A stretch of DNA of 64,000 nucleotides from Gemmatimonadales bacterium (lineage in GTDB: Bacteria; Krumholzibacteriota; Krumholzibacteriia; LZORAL124-64-63). The position numbers and the translations under genes are program-made. The stretch is from the NCBI GenBank assembly GCA_019038745.1, contig JAHOYV010000003.1:62001-126000 (forward strand), in the 5' to 3' direction. The notes below the pieces were generated by a model that did no database searches, was not told where the DNA came from, and worked only from the letters and a program-made list of their open reading frames with translations. Shown here one piece after another: positions 27,616-37,800 of the stretch (positions within the stretch are counted from its first letter, which is position 1; each line of letters begins with the position of its first letter).

Positions 27616-29439
27616 CTACTTGATCAAAACCAACTTGGCCGAAGCCTCCCGCGCCCCGGCAACCATCCGGGCGAAGTAGACTCCACTGCCAACCGCCACT
27701 CCCTTGTCATCCCGTCCGTCCCAGTGTTCCACGTACTGATCAACCTGCATCTCCCCTGAGGCCAGCAATCGAACCAGGCGGCCCTGCAGATCGTAGATCC
27801 CCACCGTAACCAACCCGGGATCGGAGTTGGTAAAGTGCACCGATGTACCGCCGTTGAAAGGATTGGGCCAGGCCTCCACCGAGGCCACGAGAGGACGAGG
27901 GAAATCGGTGGACGAGCTGTCGGGATCCAAGGCTACATCCATAACAGTGGCCGCGCCCCAGCTGACATTCACGTCCGTGAAAATCCGGGGTACGTACCCC
28001 TCAGCGGTAACCGTAACGTCATAGACACCCTCGTCCAGTAGTTTGTAGTAATCGCCGTGCTCCGGATCGGTAATTACAGATTTGTCGTTGCCGGTCACCG
28101 TAATGGTCGCTGCCAAGGGCTGACCCGTCACCGACTCGGTGACCACGCCGTTGACTCCGTAACGGGAGGCTCGGATGAAGTGCAACAAACTCTCCCGGTT
28201 ATTGTCCCACAAATCCGGCAACTGGCTGGCGTTGGGCCACTTCTGATTGGATAGTTCCACAGTAACGTCCATGCACCCTGTCACATGGTAGGCCCAGTCC
28301 TGCCCGGTGCCGGTTGCAATGTACCAGTCGGCTCCATTGGTGATGCCCTGCGGAAAGGAGCCGTTGTACATGGGTAGATTGTAAGTCGAATATTCCAGGC
28401 TCAGTTGTATGAAAGCCAAATCATCGGGTGTGAGATCATAGGTGTAATCCCAAGGATAATTTACCACCAGTGCGCCGGAGTGGGCATTTTCGCTGATAAC
28501 GAAGTGATGGGCGTTTCCGTAGTCCATGAAGGCGATGTTTTCGATCTCCGTAATCAGGTGGCTGCCCGCCGGCTCGGGGAAGTTCCGGTTCAGATCTACG
28601 CCGGAAGCATTGGAGCGAGTACCGGCACCATAACCGTCCGGGTTGTGCAACGGCATGATGTGGATCTCGGTATTGTCCACCAGGTCCGTGATTTCCTCAA
28701 AACCCGTCTGGCCGTAGTTGACCGTCAGGTAGTCAGCCAAATTCAGCAGCAGGATCGTTCCGATCGGTTCGTCACCGTGCATGGTGCTACTCAAACGCAC
28801 TTCAGGCTCGGGAGCCGAATTCTGAACGTCGGCGGAAATAACCAATCCGTTCAGCAGTAAACCCTCGACGGAAGTTCCCCAGATAAAGGTCCGGCAAATT
28901 GCGGGATAATCTAGGGCCAACTGATCCATGATCTCGACCATCTCCGTGTAGGTCGGGTAATAATCAAGGATAACCTGGGTGGACTTCTCCGGAGCCTCCC
29001 TTTCCGTCCCCCCGGAAGAACGGCGCGCCCATTCGGCCTCCACTGCACGCCGGCCCGACTTCTCCAAATCCGGCAACCGAATAAAACCATAACCTTCGGC
29101 CAAAAGGATCTCGGCCTCCTGCTCGGTCACTCGCGGTTGAAAGACCAGGATTCGAGCACCGTTTTTCCCGGTTCGAAATCCTACCTGTTCTCGATTGAAG
29201 GAGGCAATCGGAGCAGCAAGCAGCAACTGGTCCAGGGCCAAAACCGAATCCAGTTCGATCCTGATGGGGAAATCGACCCAGATCCTCTCCTTCCAGTGTG
29301 TAGAGCCCTTGTCATCGGATGGTACCGAATCGGCGGCATGGGAAGCAACGGGACCTGCAGGACCCAGAGCGATGTTGCAGACCAAAATAGCGCAAGCGAC
29401 CGTAACAATGCGGTGCAAGGTAGGGTGCATCTCAACCAT
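27616..29439 (-). CDS. secreted M14 zinc carboxypeptidase with C-terminal sorting-type tail
   Basis: A 607-residue exported peptidase. Signal peptide at about 1-35. Prodomain-like region to about 150. M14 catalytic domain with zinc ligands His221 and Glu224 (MHGDEP) and His320 (SENAHSG), substrate Arg in DLNRNFP, and catalytic Glu395 (DVTVELSNQKWP). Next a carboxypeptidase-regulatory-like domain (about 420-495). Then a tail with EAWPNPFNGGT, GIYDLQGRLVR and GSGVYFAR, the FlgD/T9SS-like module used for secretion or surface anchoring in FCB bacteria. It removes C-terminal residues from extracellular peptides. A second ATG at 29430 is possible. Confidence 0.92.
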   Translation of the reverse strand: MVEMHPTLHRIVTVACAILVCNIALGPAGPVASHAADSVPSDDKGSTHWKERIWVDFPIRIELDSVLALDQLLLAAPIASFNREQVGFRTGKNGARILVFQPRVTEQEAEILLAEGYGFIRLPDLEKSGRRAVEAEWARRSSGGTEREAPEKSTQVILDYYPTYTEMVEIMDQLALDYPAICRTFIWGTSVEGLLLNGLVISADVQNSAPEPEVRLSSTMHGDEPIGTILLLNLADYLTVNYGQTGFEEITDLVDNTEIHIMPLHNPDGYGAGTRSNASGVDLNRNFPEPAGSHLITEIENIAFMDYGNAHHFVISENAHSGALVVNYPWDYTYDLTPDDLAFIQLSLEYSTYNLPMYNGSFPQGITNGADWYIATGTGQDWAYHVTGCMDVTVELSNQKWPNASQLPDLWDNNRESLLHFIRASRYGVNGVVTESVTGQPLAATITVTGNDKSVITDPEHGDYYKLLDEGVYDVTVTAEGYVPRIFTDVNVSWGAATVMDVALDPDSSSTDFPRPLVASVEAWPNPFNGGTSVHFTNSDPGLVTVGIYDLQGRLVRLLASGEMQVDQYVEHWDGRDDKGVAVGSGVYFARMVAGAREASAKLVLIK

Positions 29440-29580
29440 CCATTTACTACAAGTGGGCGAAACCGGAACAATTTCCAGGTCATAATATCTTGTACTATTC
29501 TAACACACTTTGAGGCAGCAGACCACGCTGGCGGGCCAATATTGGTGAGCCGACAGGTCGGCCAGCGGGGCCAGCTGGTT

Positions 29581-31548
29581 TCAACCAGCGGGAACCTCCA
29601 TCCCCGCCAGAGCGGAGTTCAGGGCTGCCACCTGCTCCTGGTCTTGACCCTCCATGTAGAACCTCAACACCGCGTCGGTCCCCGAGGCACGCAATTCAAA
29701 CCATTGCCCGTCGAATTCAATGAAGGTCCCGTCTCCGGCGTGGAAGATTCGCTGGATTTCAGGAAGAGGCGTCCCGGCCGGCAATAAATCGGCGAGAATC
29801 CCCGCTGCCTCCCGTGGATCCTTGTCCTCTAGTGAGGCAAAGAAAGCTACCGTAGCTTCCTTGCGCCGGTTCCCGGCTACCTTGGCCTTCTCCCTCTTTT
29901 CCCCCTGAAGGGATTCATCAAAAAGGGTTATGTCCCGCCGCTCGTAGAAGCGGTATCGGGTTTCGTATTCCTCCAACAGGCGCAAGTAGAACTCGCCGAA
30001 ACTGGAACCCTGATTGTGCAGGCGGGCCGCCAGACACAGAGCCATGACACCGATCTGCATCCCGTCCTTTTCCTTGGGGGCCAGGCTGGATCGGTTGCCA
30101 TGGCGGCTGACCATCGGCTCGGCGGGCCCCATGGCAGCGCCTCCACTCTCCTCCGCCATGATCAACATCCGGGGCCGCGGCCCAAATTCGGTCTCCACCC
30201 CGGTCACATCGTTGGCCCGGGTAACGACTCCGGACGGATCGGCCAGCTGTTTCTCCAGATTACCCACCAAAGCGGCGAAGTACTTGAAACCCACCGGGAC
30301 CCGGAAGGTGGCCAACTGACCGGCTCCACGATCGCTGTAAACGGTGGCGACCTCGCCGATGCTCATGCTGGTGGGAAAAGTCGTGGCGACGATCCAGTTA
30401 TAGTCGCTCAATTCGCCGGCTTCCTCCAGTGAGGCAATCTTCAGGGCCGTGAGCAGGAAATAGATCTGGTTGGGTTTGAAAAAAATCAGACAGCGCTCAT
30501 CGTCCAGGGGATCGACTTCAAGCCCGGCCGCCTCGGCAGCCCCGGCGACCGTGACCGGTGCCGTGGTGACCATATTGAAGCGGTCACCGTCAGGATCCCA
30601 GATGAAGAAGACGTCGCACTCCCTCTGCCGCAACAGCTCCTGCGCCCCCACATTCTTGTAGACCTGCCATTTGCCCGGATCCACACCGTGATTCTCTCCA
30701 TCCACAATACCAATGCCGTGATAAGTGTTGCTCTCTTCTTCATGAGTGAGAAAGACCGGCCCGCCTTTACCAACCTGGATATCCAAGGCAGCGAAAACAC
30801 TGCGGGCCACCGACCCCATGGAGCCTCCTTCAACGCAGAAGGCAGCCCGGAAATCCTGCTCCGCAGCGACAGGGACCTCTTTCAACAACCCATCCGGAAC
30901 CACCTGACGCAACACTTCGACGTAGGCCGCCAGGGGATCGAAATCCCGTTTGATCAGGGGGTCGTCGGCTGCGGTCAACCGGATTTCCAATCCCGTGTCC
31001 AGCGCGATGGAAACCAACTCCCGCACACGGTCTGCGATCTTATCGGCCATGGCCAGCAGCTGGCCGCCTCCGGCCTCCATCGGCTTCCAGCCCCCCTTGT
31101 AACTCTGACTGTGGGAAGCGGTGAAATTTTCGCCGCCATCCAGCTCTTCGTAGAAAACACCGAAAGAAGAGAGCCAGATCGGGGTGGTGCGCACACCGGC
31201 GGGCCGCAAATGCACTTCGATGCCGTGGGAGGCGTACAGGCGGGCGGCCAGATCGATTAGTTCCTGGGTGTGAGGCCGAACCTCTCCCCCCACGTGCAGC
31301 GACCGCAGGCCGGCCTCTTCCGCCAGTTGGGCCCGGGCCTCCAGCATAAGCGCTACGGTCAATCCATTGAAGGGGACCTTGAGGTTGAATAGATTTTCGG
31401 GATCCAGAAGGTCCCGATAACCGGCCGTTCCCAACTTGAAGCCCGCAGCCCAGTTGGACAATCCGCTGCCCGCCGCCAGCTCGGCGTCGATAACAAAGAC
31501 CTCCGCCTGCTTGGCGAAGGGGGTGAACAGCATGCCGGCCTGGTTCAT
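29581..31548 (-). CDS. alpha-D-phosphohexomutase family enzyme (phosphoglucomutase/phosphomannomutase-like)
   Basis: A 655-residue phosphohexomutase, longer than the usual 450-580. The four signature loops are present: the start motif FKLGTAGYRDL (37-47), the phosphoserine loop TASHSQ (143-148; the active serine Ser145 is kept but the usual Asn-Pro is changed to Ser-Gln), the metal loop DPDGDR (318-323), the sugar loop EESGG, and the phosphate loop RASGTDAVLRF near the C-terminus. It moves phosphate between C1 and C6 of a hexose. Which sugar is not decidable here. CAAGGGAGAG precedes the ATG. It lies 35 bp after lemA on the same strand. Confidence 0.88.
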   Translation of the reverse strand: MNQAGMLFTPFAKQAEVFVIDAELAAGSGLSNWAAGFKLGTAGYRDLLDPENLFNLKVPFNGLTVALMLEARAQLAEEAGLRSLHVGGEVRPHTQELIDLAARLYASHGIEVHLRPAGVRTTPIWLSSFGVFYEELDGGENFTASHSQSYKGGWKPMEAGGGQLLAMADKIADRVRELVSIALDTGLEIRLTAADDPLIKRDFDPLAAYVEVLRQVVPDGLLKEVPVAAEQDFRAAFCVEGGSMGSVARSVFAALDIQVGKGGPVFLTHEEESNTYHGIGIVDGENHGVDPGKWQVYKNVGAQELLRQRECDVFFIWDPDGDRFNMVTTAPVTVAGAAEAAGLEVDPLDDERCLIFFKPNQIYFLLTALKIASLEEAGELSDYNWIVATTFPTSMSIGEVATVYSDRGAGQLATFRVPVGFKYFAALVGNLEKQLADPSGVVTRANDVTGVETEFGPRPRMLIMAEESGGAAMGPAEPMVSRHGNRSSLAPKEKDGMQIGVMALCLAARLHNQGSSFGEFYLRLLEEYETRYRFYERRDITLFDESLQGEKREKAKVAGNRRKEATVAFFASLEDKDPREAAGILADLLPAGTPLPEIQRIFHAGDGTFIEFDGQWFELRASGTDAVLRFYMEGQDQEQVAALNSALAGMEVPAG

Positions 31549-31583
31549 GATTCTCTCCCTTGGAATTATTAGCGGATCACATT

Positions 31584-32138
31584 CTAGAAATTCACATCCA
31601 CGACCTTACGAATCACCGATCGCTCCACCTCGAAGAATTCCTCCCGCTTGAAGCTGAAGGCCGAACCGACCAGGTTGGAGGGGAACACCTCCAGTCGCGT
31701 GTTGATATCCCGCACATTGGCATTGAAGAAACGACGCGCAGCCTGGATCCGATCCTCGGTGTTGGACAATTCCTCCTGCAGGGCAAGGAAGTGGTCGCTG
31801 GCCTTGAGGTCGGGATAGTCCTCCGCCACTGCAAGCAGACGTTGCATGCTGTGGACCAGAACCTTTTCGTCTGCTGCCTGTGAACCCGGTGACCCGCTGG
31901 AAGCCTGTGCCCTTTGCCGCGCCTCGGTTACCGAAGTCAGGACCTTTTTTTCATGGGCCGCGTATCCGCGGACCGTATCGACCAGATTGGGAATCAGGTC
32001 ATAACGGCGCTTCAATTCCGTATCGATACCCGACCAGGATTCGCGGACCTGTTGCCGTGTCCTGACCAGAACGTTGTAAGTCAACACGATCCAGATTATG
32101 ATGGCGAGGATCACTCCGAGAACAATATAGAGACTCAC
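31584..32138 (-). CDS. lemA: LemA family protein
   Basis: A 184-residue LemA protein: one N-terminal membrane helix (about 3-24), then the helical domain with NVLVRTRQQVRESWSGID, LKRRYDLIPNLVDTVRGYA and a later NTRLEVFPSNLVGSAFSF. The family is widespread, anchored in the inner membrane with a cytoplasmic or periplasmic helical bundle, and of unknown biochemical role. It begins with GTG at 32138, overlapping the stop of the upstream gene (GTGA), so translation is coupled to it. AAAGG lies upstream. Confidence 0.93.
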   Translation of the reverse strand: MSLYIVLGVILAIIIWIVLTYNVLVRTRQQVRESWSGIDTELKRRYDLIPNLVDTVRGYAAHEKKVLTSVTEARQRAQASSGSPGSQAADEKVLVHSMQRLLAVAEDYPDLKASDHFLALQEELSNTEDRIQAARRFFNANVRDINTRLEVFPSNLVGSAFSFKREEFFEVERSVIRKVVDVNF

Positions 32139-32806
32139 GACGACGAACCTTTCATTTGCTGAATGACGAAATCCGGGGTCAGACTGTACAGGTTCCAGGC
32201 CACATCCAGAGCCTCTTCGAATTTCCGGACATCACACCAACCGTTCCGATACACGGCGATCTCCCCGAATCCATACTCGATGTTGAAAGAAGGTGCCGAC
32301 AGCAGATATTCCATCGTCCGCGTGTGAATGATGTCGAAGGCCCATTTCTTGTCGGCCGATTTGACGTAAAACTTGCGGCTGAACTCCACCGACTCGAAAT
32401 CTATATCATCAACGCCCAGGAATTCCCCCACCTTGTCGAAGGGGTTCTCCCGGCGGATGAAAAGCGGGATCGTGGGGTAATCGCAGTGCAGGACGGCCAC
32501 GCCAACGCGGTGGTTCGTGCGATGCTTCCCGTGGCCGGTCGTGTATTTATAGTCCAGCATCGTAACCGGGCGATCATGAAACGTACCGGTGATCACGTTT
32601 TTGCCCCAGCGGGAATGCCCCTTGGCGAAAACCTTGAGACCCGGCAATTCCCTGTCCCAATTTTTTCGCTTGTCCCGGCTGAGCTTCCACTTGCGTCGGC
32701 GCGCCCAGGCCCGCAGGGCTTCCTGCCGCTTTTGATCCTTGTACCAAAGGGTGCCGCCCAGAACCAGCATGGCCAGAACGATCAGACCGATCACGATTGG
32801 ATCCAC
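32135..32806 (-). CDS. membrane-anchored DUF3137-like protein coupled to lemA
   Basis: A 223-residue protein: one N-terminal membrane helix (IVIGLIVLAMLVLGGTLWY), a basic stretch, then a compact mixed alpha/beta domain (GTFHDRPVTMLDYKYTTG; FSRKFYVKSADKKWAFDIIH). The layout resembles DUF3137 proteins, which often sit beside lemA, but I am not certain of the family. GTG start at 32806 with GGGAAGG upstream. It overlaps lemA by 4 bp, so the two products are probably made in fixed ratio and may work together at the membrane. Confidence 0.75.
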   Translation of the reverse strand: MDPIVIGLIVLAMLVLGGTLWYKDQKRQEALRAWARRRKWKLSRDKRKNWDRELPGLKVFAKGHSRWGKNVITGTFHDRPVTMLDYKYTTGHGKHRTNHRVGVAVLHCDYPTIPLFIRRENPFDKVGEFLGVDDIDFESVEFSRKFYVKSADKKWAFDIIHTRTMEYLLSAPSFNIEYGFGEIAVYRNGWCDVRKFEEALDVAWNLYSLTPDFVIQQMKGSSS

Positions 32807-32878
32807 TGGGAAACCTTCCCGTTGGTTTGATTCAAGCCAAGGCCGGCAACAAGTGGGTCTACCCCGCCGGGACCTTGA

Positions 32879-34675
32879 TTATTTCAATCCCCTCAGCAGT
32901 GGGCGCGGCACCTCGACCCTCATCTCCAACAAAGCCTGGGAAAGCGTCTTACCCTGGGGATCAACCAGCAGACTTGTGGTCCCCCCGCCCCCCAGCGATT
33001 GCTCCAGCAGGAAGTTCAACCCATTCAGGTTATCCAGTTCGTAGCGGGTGACCTTGCCCAGAACCTGCCCCTTGAAGAAACGCTTGACCACTTGCGAGGT
33101 CAGATTGGCAAGAATCCATTCGTACACCCTATCGGACCTGGCGAGTAAACCGATGTTGCAGGTGTCGCCCTTGTCCCCGGAGCGAGCGTAGCACAGGCGA
33201 CGAAGCTTAACCTCGACCAGGGGTCCCGTGAAGGGGCGAGCCTTTTGTACCCGGCGTGGCTCGTCGCTGAATACGGGTTCTCCCAATTCTTCGGGAAGCG
33301 GAAAACCGATCTCCTGGAAGTCCTCCCGGCCGGATGTATCCATGGTCAGAACCTTGGCCGTGACCCGATCGCGCCGCATCAGGGCGGGCCAGTAGGCGAC
33401 CACCCGTTGCGGACGGGGACGCCCCCGCGTGCTGGCGGCCATTCCCGAAGGGCCGGCCAGAATCAATGCGGGCAAGGCCTTGCTGAAGTCGTCGATCTTG
33501 GCCTTGTCCTGGTCAGCCACGCCGAAACGGAGCAGAACTTCCTGGCTGGGACACTGCGCCAGCTGGTCCGGCCAGATGGAACCGGCCCCCACTGCCGAGG
33601 TGACCACCTTGTCGAAATCGTGGCCCAGCTTCCGCCAGAAGATTTCCTGGACCATGGCGGCTTTCTCATTCACGTCCGGTCCACTGAGAAGCACCTCGCC
33701 TTCGGCCTTCCAACCATCCTCGTAAGCCATCGAAACCTTGAAACGGTAGGGCGCCGGCCCGCCCCTGACCCCGGAAACCTTCACCCGGTTGGGTTTTTCC
33801 TCCTGGACCCGGATAGTATCAAAGAAGGCCACCACATCCGGCGAGATGTACTGGGCAGGATTCCCCATCTCATACACCAGCTGCTCCTTGACCGACTTCT
33901 CGCTGACCATGCCCCCGCTACGCGCGTGTTTGGTCACGTAGAATTCACCTGACGAATGCATCTCGATGATGGGGTAACCGATGTTGTGGAAACTGGGCAC
34001 CTCCTGCCAGTCGGTGATGTTGCCGCCGGAGGCCTGGGCTCCGCACTCTATGATGTGTCCCGCCACCAGCCCCCCGGCCAGTAGATCCCAATCGTCCAGC
34101 GCCCAGTTGAATTCATGGATCATAGGCGCAAGCGTAATGCTGGTGTCGGTCACCCGGCCGGTAACGATGATCTGACACCCGCCATCCAGGGCGGCTACCA
34201 CGGGTTCGGCCCCAAGGTAAATATTGGCGGAACTGATCCGATGTCTCACCGCTCCGAATTCAGCGCCTGTTTCCATATTCGTGAACGCCTCTCCCTGAGA
34301 GGTCAATTCGTAGAGTTGGTTGGAAATGTCGTCGCCGTAAACCACCCCCACCTTCAGATCCAGGCCCATCCGACGGGCCAATTCAAGGATCTTCAAACCC
34401 AGCCCCTGGGGATTGATCCCCCCCGCGTTGGTGATCACCCTGACCTTCTTCTCCACGATCAAGGGCAGGCACGTCTCCAACTGGGTCAAAAAATCCTTGG
34501 CGTACCCCAGCGTAGGATCGGCCAGCTGCTGTTTGCGCAGGATGGACATTGTGATCTCGGCCAGAAAATCCATCGTAATGTAATCCAGCTGACCGCCGGT
34601 GAGTTGGCGACGCAAAGCGTCCAGATCGTCACCCCAATAGCCACCTGCGTTGCCGATGCGGATCTTTTTCTTCAA
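32879..34675 (-). CDS. AtuA-like (DUF1446) protein of acyclic terpene / acyl-CoA metabolism
   Basis: A 598-residue protein matching the AtuA/DUF1446 family: IRIGNAGGYWGDDLDAL near the start, then GGQLDYITMDFLAEITMSI, VITNAGGINPQG, SANIYLGAEPVVAAL and TGRVTDTSI. A C-terminal AtuA-associated domain (about 500-598) contains YARSGDKGDTCNIGLLAR. In Pseudomonas the atu genes serve citronellol/geraniol breakdown, but the biochemical role of AtuA is unknown and many bacteria carry it without terpenoid pathways. I choose TTG 34675 because GAGGAG stands 7 bases upstream and the conserved fold starts at once. ATG 34711 is an alternative. No carboxylase (atuC/F) genes are adjacent. Confidence 0.85.
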   Translation of the reverse strand: MKKKIRIGNAGGYWGDDLDALRRQLTGGQLDYITMDFLAEITMSILRKQQLADPTLGYAKDFLTQLETCLPLIVEKKVRVITNAGGINPQGLGLKILELARRMGLDLKVGVVYGDDISNQLYELTSQGEAFTNMETGAEFGAVRHRISSANIYLGAEPVVAALDGGCQIIVTGRVTDTSITLAPMIHEFNWALDDWDLLAGGLVAGHIIECGAQASGGNITDWQEVPSFHNIGYPIIEMHSSGEFYVTKHARSGGMVSEKSVKEQLVYEMGNPAQYISPDVVAFFDTIRVQEEKPNRVKVSGVRGGPAPYRFKVSMAYEDGWKAEGEVLLSGPDVNEKAAMVQEIFWRKLGHDFDKVVTSAVGAGSIWPDQLAQCPSQEVLLRFGVADQDKAKIDDFSKALPALILAGPSGMAASTRGRPRPQRVVAYWPALMRRDRVTAKVLTMDTSGREDFQEIGFPLPEELGEPVFSDEPRRVQKARPFTGPLVEVKLRRLCYARSGDKGDTCNIGLLARSDRVYEWILANLTSQVVKRFFKGQVLGKVTRYELDNLNGLNFLLEQSLGGGGTTSLLVDPQGKTLSQALLEMRVEVPRPLLRGLK

Positions 34676-34817
34676 GACGGACTCCTCGTGGGCGCAACCC
34701 GCCCTTGTCATTTCCCCATTCAGCCTGATAATGGGGGTGGTGATGAAGGGACCTTCCCGCAATCGGGGCGGACAAGTCTGAACACAATAACCCATTAATA
34801 AGGGGTGGCCAAGGGCC

Positions 34818-37800
34818 ATGGACCATACAAGAGGGATCCTCCGCAAATATTTCGTCTTCGAATTTGCACTGTCGGATCAGGCCTGGCACCGTTATGCGGT
34901 CCGTTCCGTACTTCCCCGCAATTTGGATTCCGGCCTGCTGGAATCCGGACTAACGGATTCCTCACGGGAACTTCGTCAACTGACCGAACGCATCAACAAG
35001 GACCCGGAGCGACAAACCCGTGGCCTTCAATCCCTCCAAGCCGAGATGCTGCTGGCTCTGCGCACGGTCAATCAGGTTCTGCGCTGGGTGGCGGCAAACT
35101 ATTTTCTACGGGACAATCCAGGCAGCCTGGACCGGAGTCGGGATTGGATAGGGGAACAGATTGGTTCGGAGGCCCTTGGACAACTGTATGGTGTCTTCGT
35201 GGAGCTCTTCCCTCCTTTGGCAGTTTCAATGGCCCGCATCAGCCCGCGTGATTTCCTGGATGAAGCCCCGGTTGACGGACGAGACTTGGCCACAATCGAA
35301 ATGCTTCTCCTGTTCCTGAACCGCGCCAACCCCGCCACCGGAGACGCAAGCGACCTGTTCGACGACCGGGAGCTGCGCCGACGCGCCTCTTTCGTACCCT
35401 TCGTGACCAGCCTCGAGGATTTTCTGGAACAGCACGAACCGCCGTGCGCAGAGTCCTCTTCCTTGTTCCACCTCCTGCGGGCCCCCATGCTGGCCCACCC
35501 CGATTCCCTGGCCGGACAAATCGATTATATGCGGACGAACTGGAGTCTGCTGCTACCGGAGGATCTGCTGGAGCGGCTCCAGATGGCACTCGACGTCCTG
35601 AAGGAATTCGATGTTTCCAGAACCGGAGGAGCCGGACCCGCCCCCGTGCTGGAATTCGGTCCTGACTCCGATGCCTGGGATAGTGATCGGGTTGAACCCG
35701 AGGCCTTCAGCAGGGATGCCGACTGGATGAGCAACGTGGTGCTGATCGCCAAGTCGGTTCACGTTTGGCTGAACCAGTTGACGCGCGCCTACGGACGGCC
35801 CATCCACCTGCTGAGCGACATCCCCGATGAGGAATTGAAGATGATGTCGGACAGGGGGATAACGGGCCTGTGGCTGATCGGACTGTGGGAGCGATCGGAG
35901 GCCTCGCGCCGAATCAAGCAGTACATGGGCAACCCCGAGGCTGCCGCCAGCGCCTACGCCTTGCGCGAATACTCGATTTCCGCCGACCTGGGGGGCTATG
36001 AGGCGTGGCAGGTATTGCGCGACAGAGCCTGGGGCCTCGGCATCCGCCTGGCCAGCGACATGGTCCCCAACCACATGGGCATCGACAGCCGCTGGGTCAT
36101 CGAACATCCCGAGTACTTTCTCCAGGCCAGCCATCCTCCGTATCCTGCCTACGAGTTCAGCGGTGGGGATCTATCGGATCATCCCGGAGTCGCCATCCGC
36201 ATCGAAGACGGCTACTGGGATCACCGGGACGCCTCGGTTGTCTTTCAGCGCGTGGATGAAACCACGGGGCAGGCCCGTTACATCTACCATGGCAACGACG
36301 GCACCAGCATGCCGTGGAACGACACCGCCCAGTTGAACTTTCTGCTGCCCCAAGTGCGCGAAGCGGTCATCCAGGTGATCCTGGACGTGGCCCGCATGTT
36401 CCCGATCATCCGCTTCGACGCGGCCATGACCCTGGCCCGCAAGCACTATCAACGGCTGTGGTTCCCTGCCCCGGGCGACGCGGGCGCCATCCCCTCCCGG
36501 GCCGAGCACGGCATGACCCGGCCCGCGTTTGAACAGGTTTTTCCGACGGAATTCTGGCGGGAAGTCGTAGATCGCGTTGCCGCCGAAGTACCGGACACCC
36601 TGTTGCTGGCGGAGGCTTTCTGGCTAATGGAGGGCTTCTTCGTCCGCACCCTGGGCATGCACCGGGTCTACAACAGTGCCTTCATGAACATGTTGAAGAT
36701 GGAAGAGAACCAGAAATACCGGCAAACGATCAAGAACGTCCTGGAGTACAGCCCGGAAATCCTTAAACGTTTCGTGAATTTCCTCAACAACCCCGACGAA
36801 AAGACCGCAGTCGAACAATTCGGCCGCGGTGACAAGTACTTCGGCTGCACCCTCCTGTTGGCCACGATGCCCGGCTTACCCATGCTGGGGCACGGACAGA
36901 TCGAGGGGTTCAGCGAAAAATACGGCATGGAGTACAGGAAAGCCTACTGGGATGAACAGGTGGACCAGGACATGGTCCAACGGCACGAACATGATATTTT
37001 CCCGCTGCTGAGGAGACGGCATTTGTTCAGTGGAGCGGAAAATTTCCGTCTCTACGATTTCCAGACTCACTCCGGCCACGTAGACGAAAATGTTTTCGCC
37101 TTCACCAACGGCGCCGGCGGCCAGCGGGCCTTGATCCTCTACAACAATTCCTATGGCTCAACCAGCGGGAAAATCCATAATTCGGTTCCAATGAACGTGG
37201 GATCTGCTGAGGATCCGCACCTTGTCGGCCATGGTTTGGACCAGACCCTGGAGATCCAATCAAATCCTGAAGCCTGGATCCTTTACCGGGATCCGATCCG
37301 AAGCCGGGACTACCTTATGCCCGGAACCGAGCTTTCCGAGCAAGGTTTTTCCATCGACCTGCAGGGTTACGAGTATCGGGTTTTCATGAATTTCCGCCTT
37401 GTGACCGATAAAAACGGCCTCTGGGCGAAACTGGCCGTCCAACTAGGCACCGACGGCAGCACCGATGTCAGTTTGGACTACCGGCGGCTTGAACTGGAAC
37501 CGACTTTGGCCCGGGTCAGGAAATTGGCGGATCCGGATCAGCTTCCCAACCATGTGGAAACCTTGAAGGACCTCGCCCAATCCCCGACAGCAAACAAATT
37601 GGGTCCGGGCACCTTGAAAGAATTCCAGAGCCTGCTGAAAAAGATCCCTCCCAGTGGCCTGCTGGCCTCCATCCACTTGCGGAATTTCCTGAAACAACTA
37701 CCCGACCTGTGGATTGACGGAAGTATTACAGGTCAAGATGGGGCAAGCCCCGGACCCTGTGACGAGGATTTGGTGGTCCAGGAGTTCGCCCTAGCAGTGA

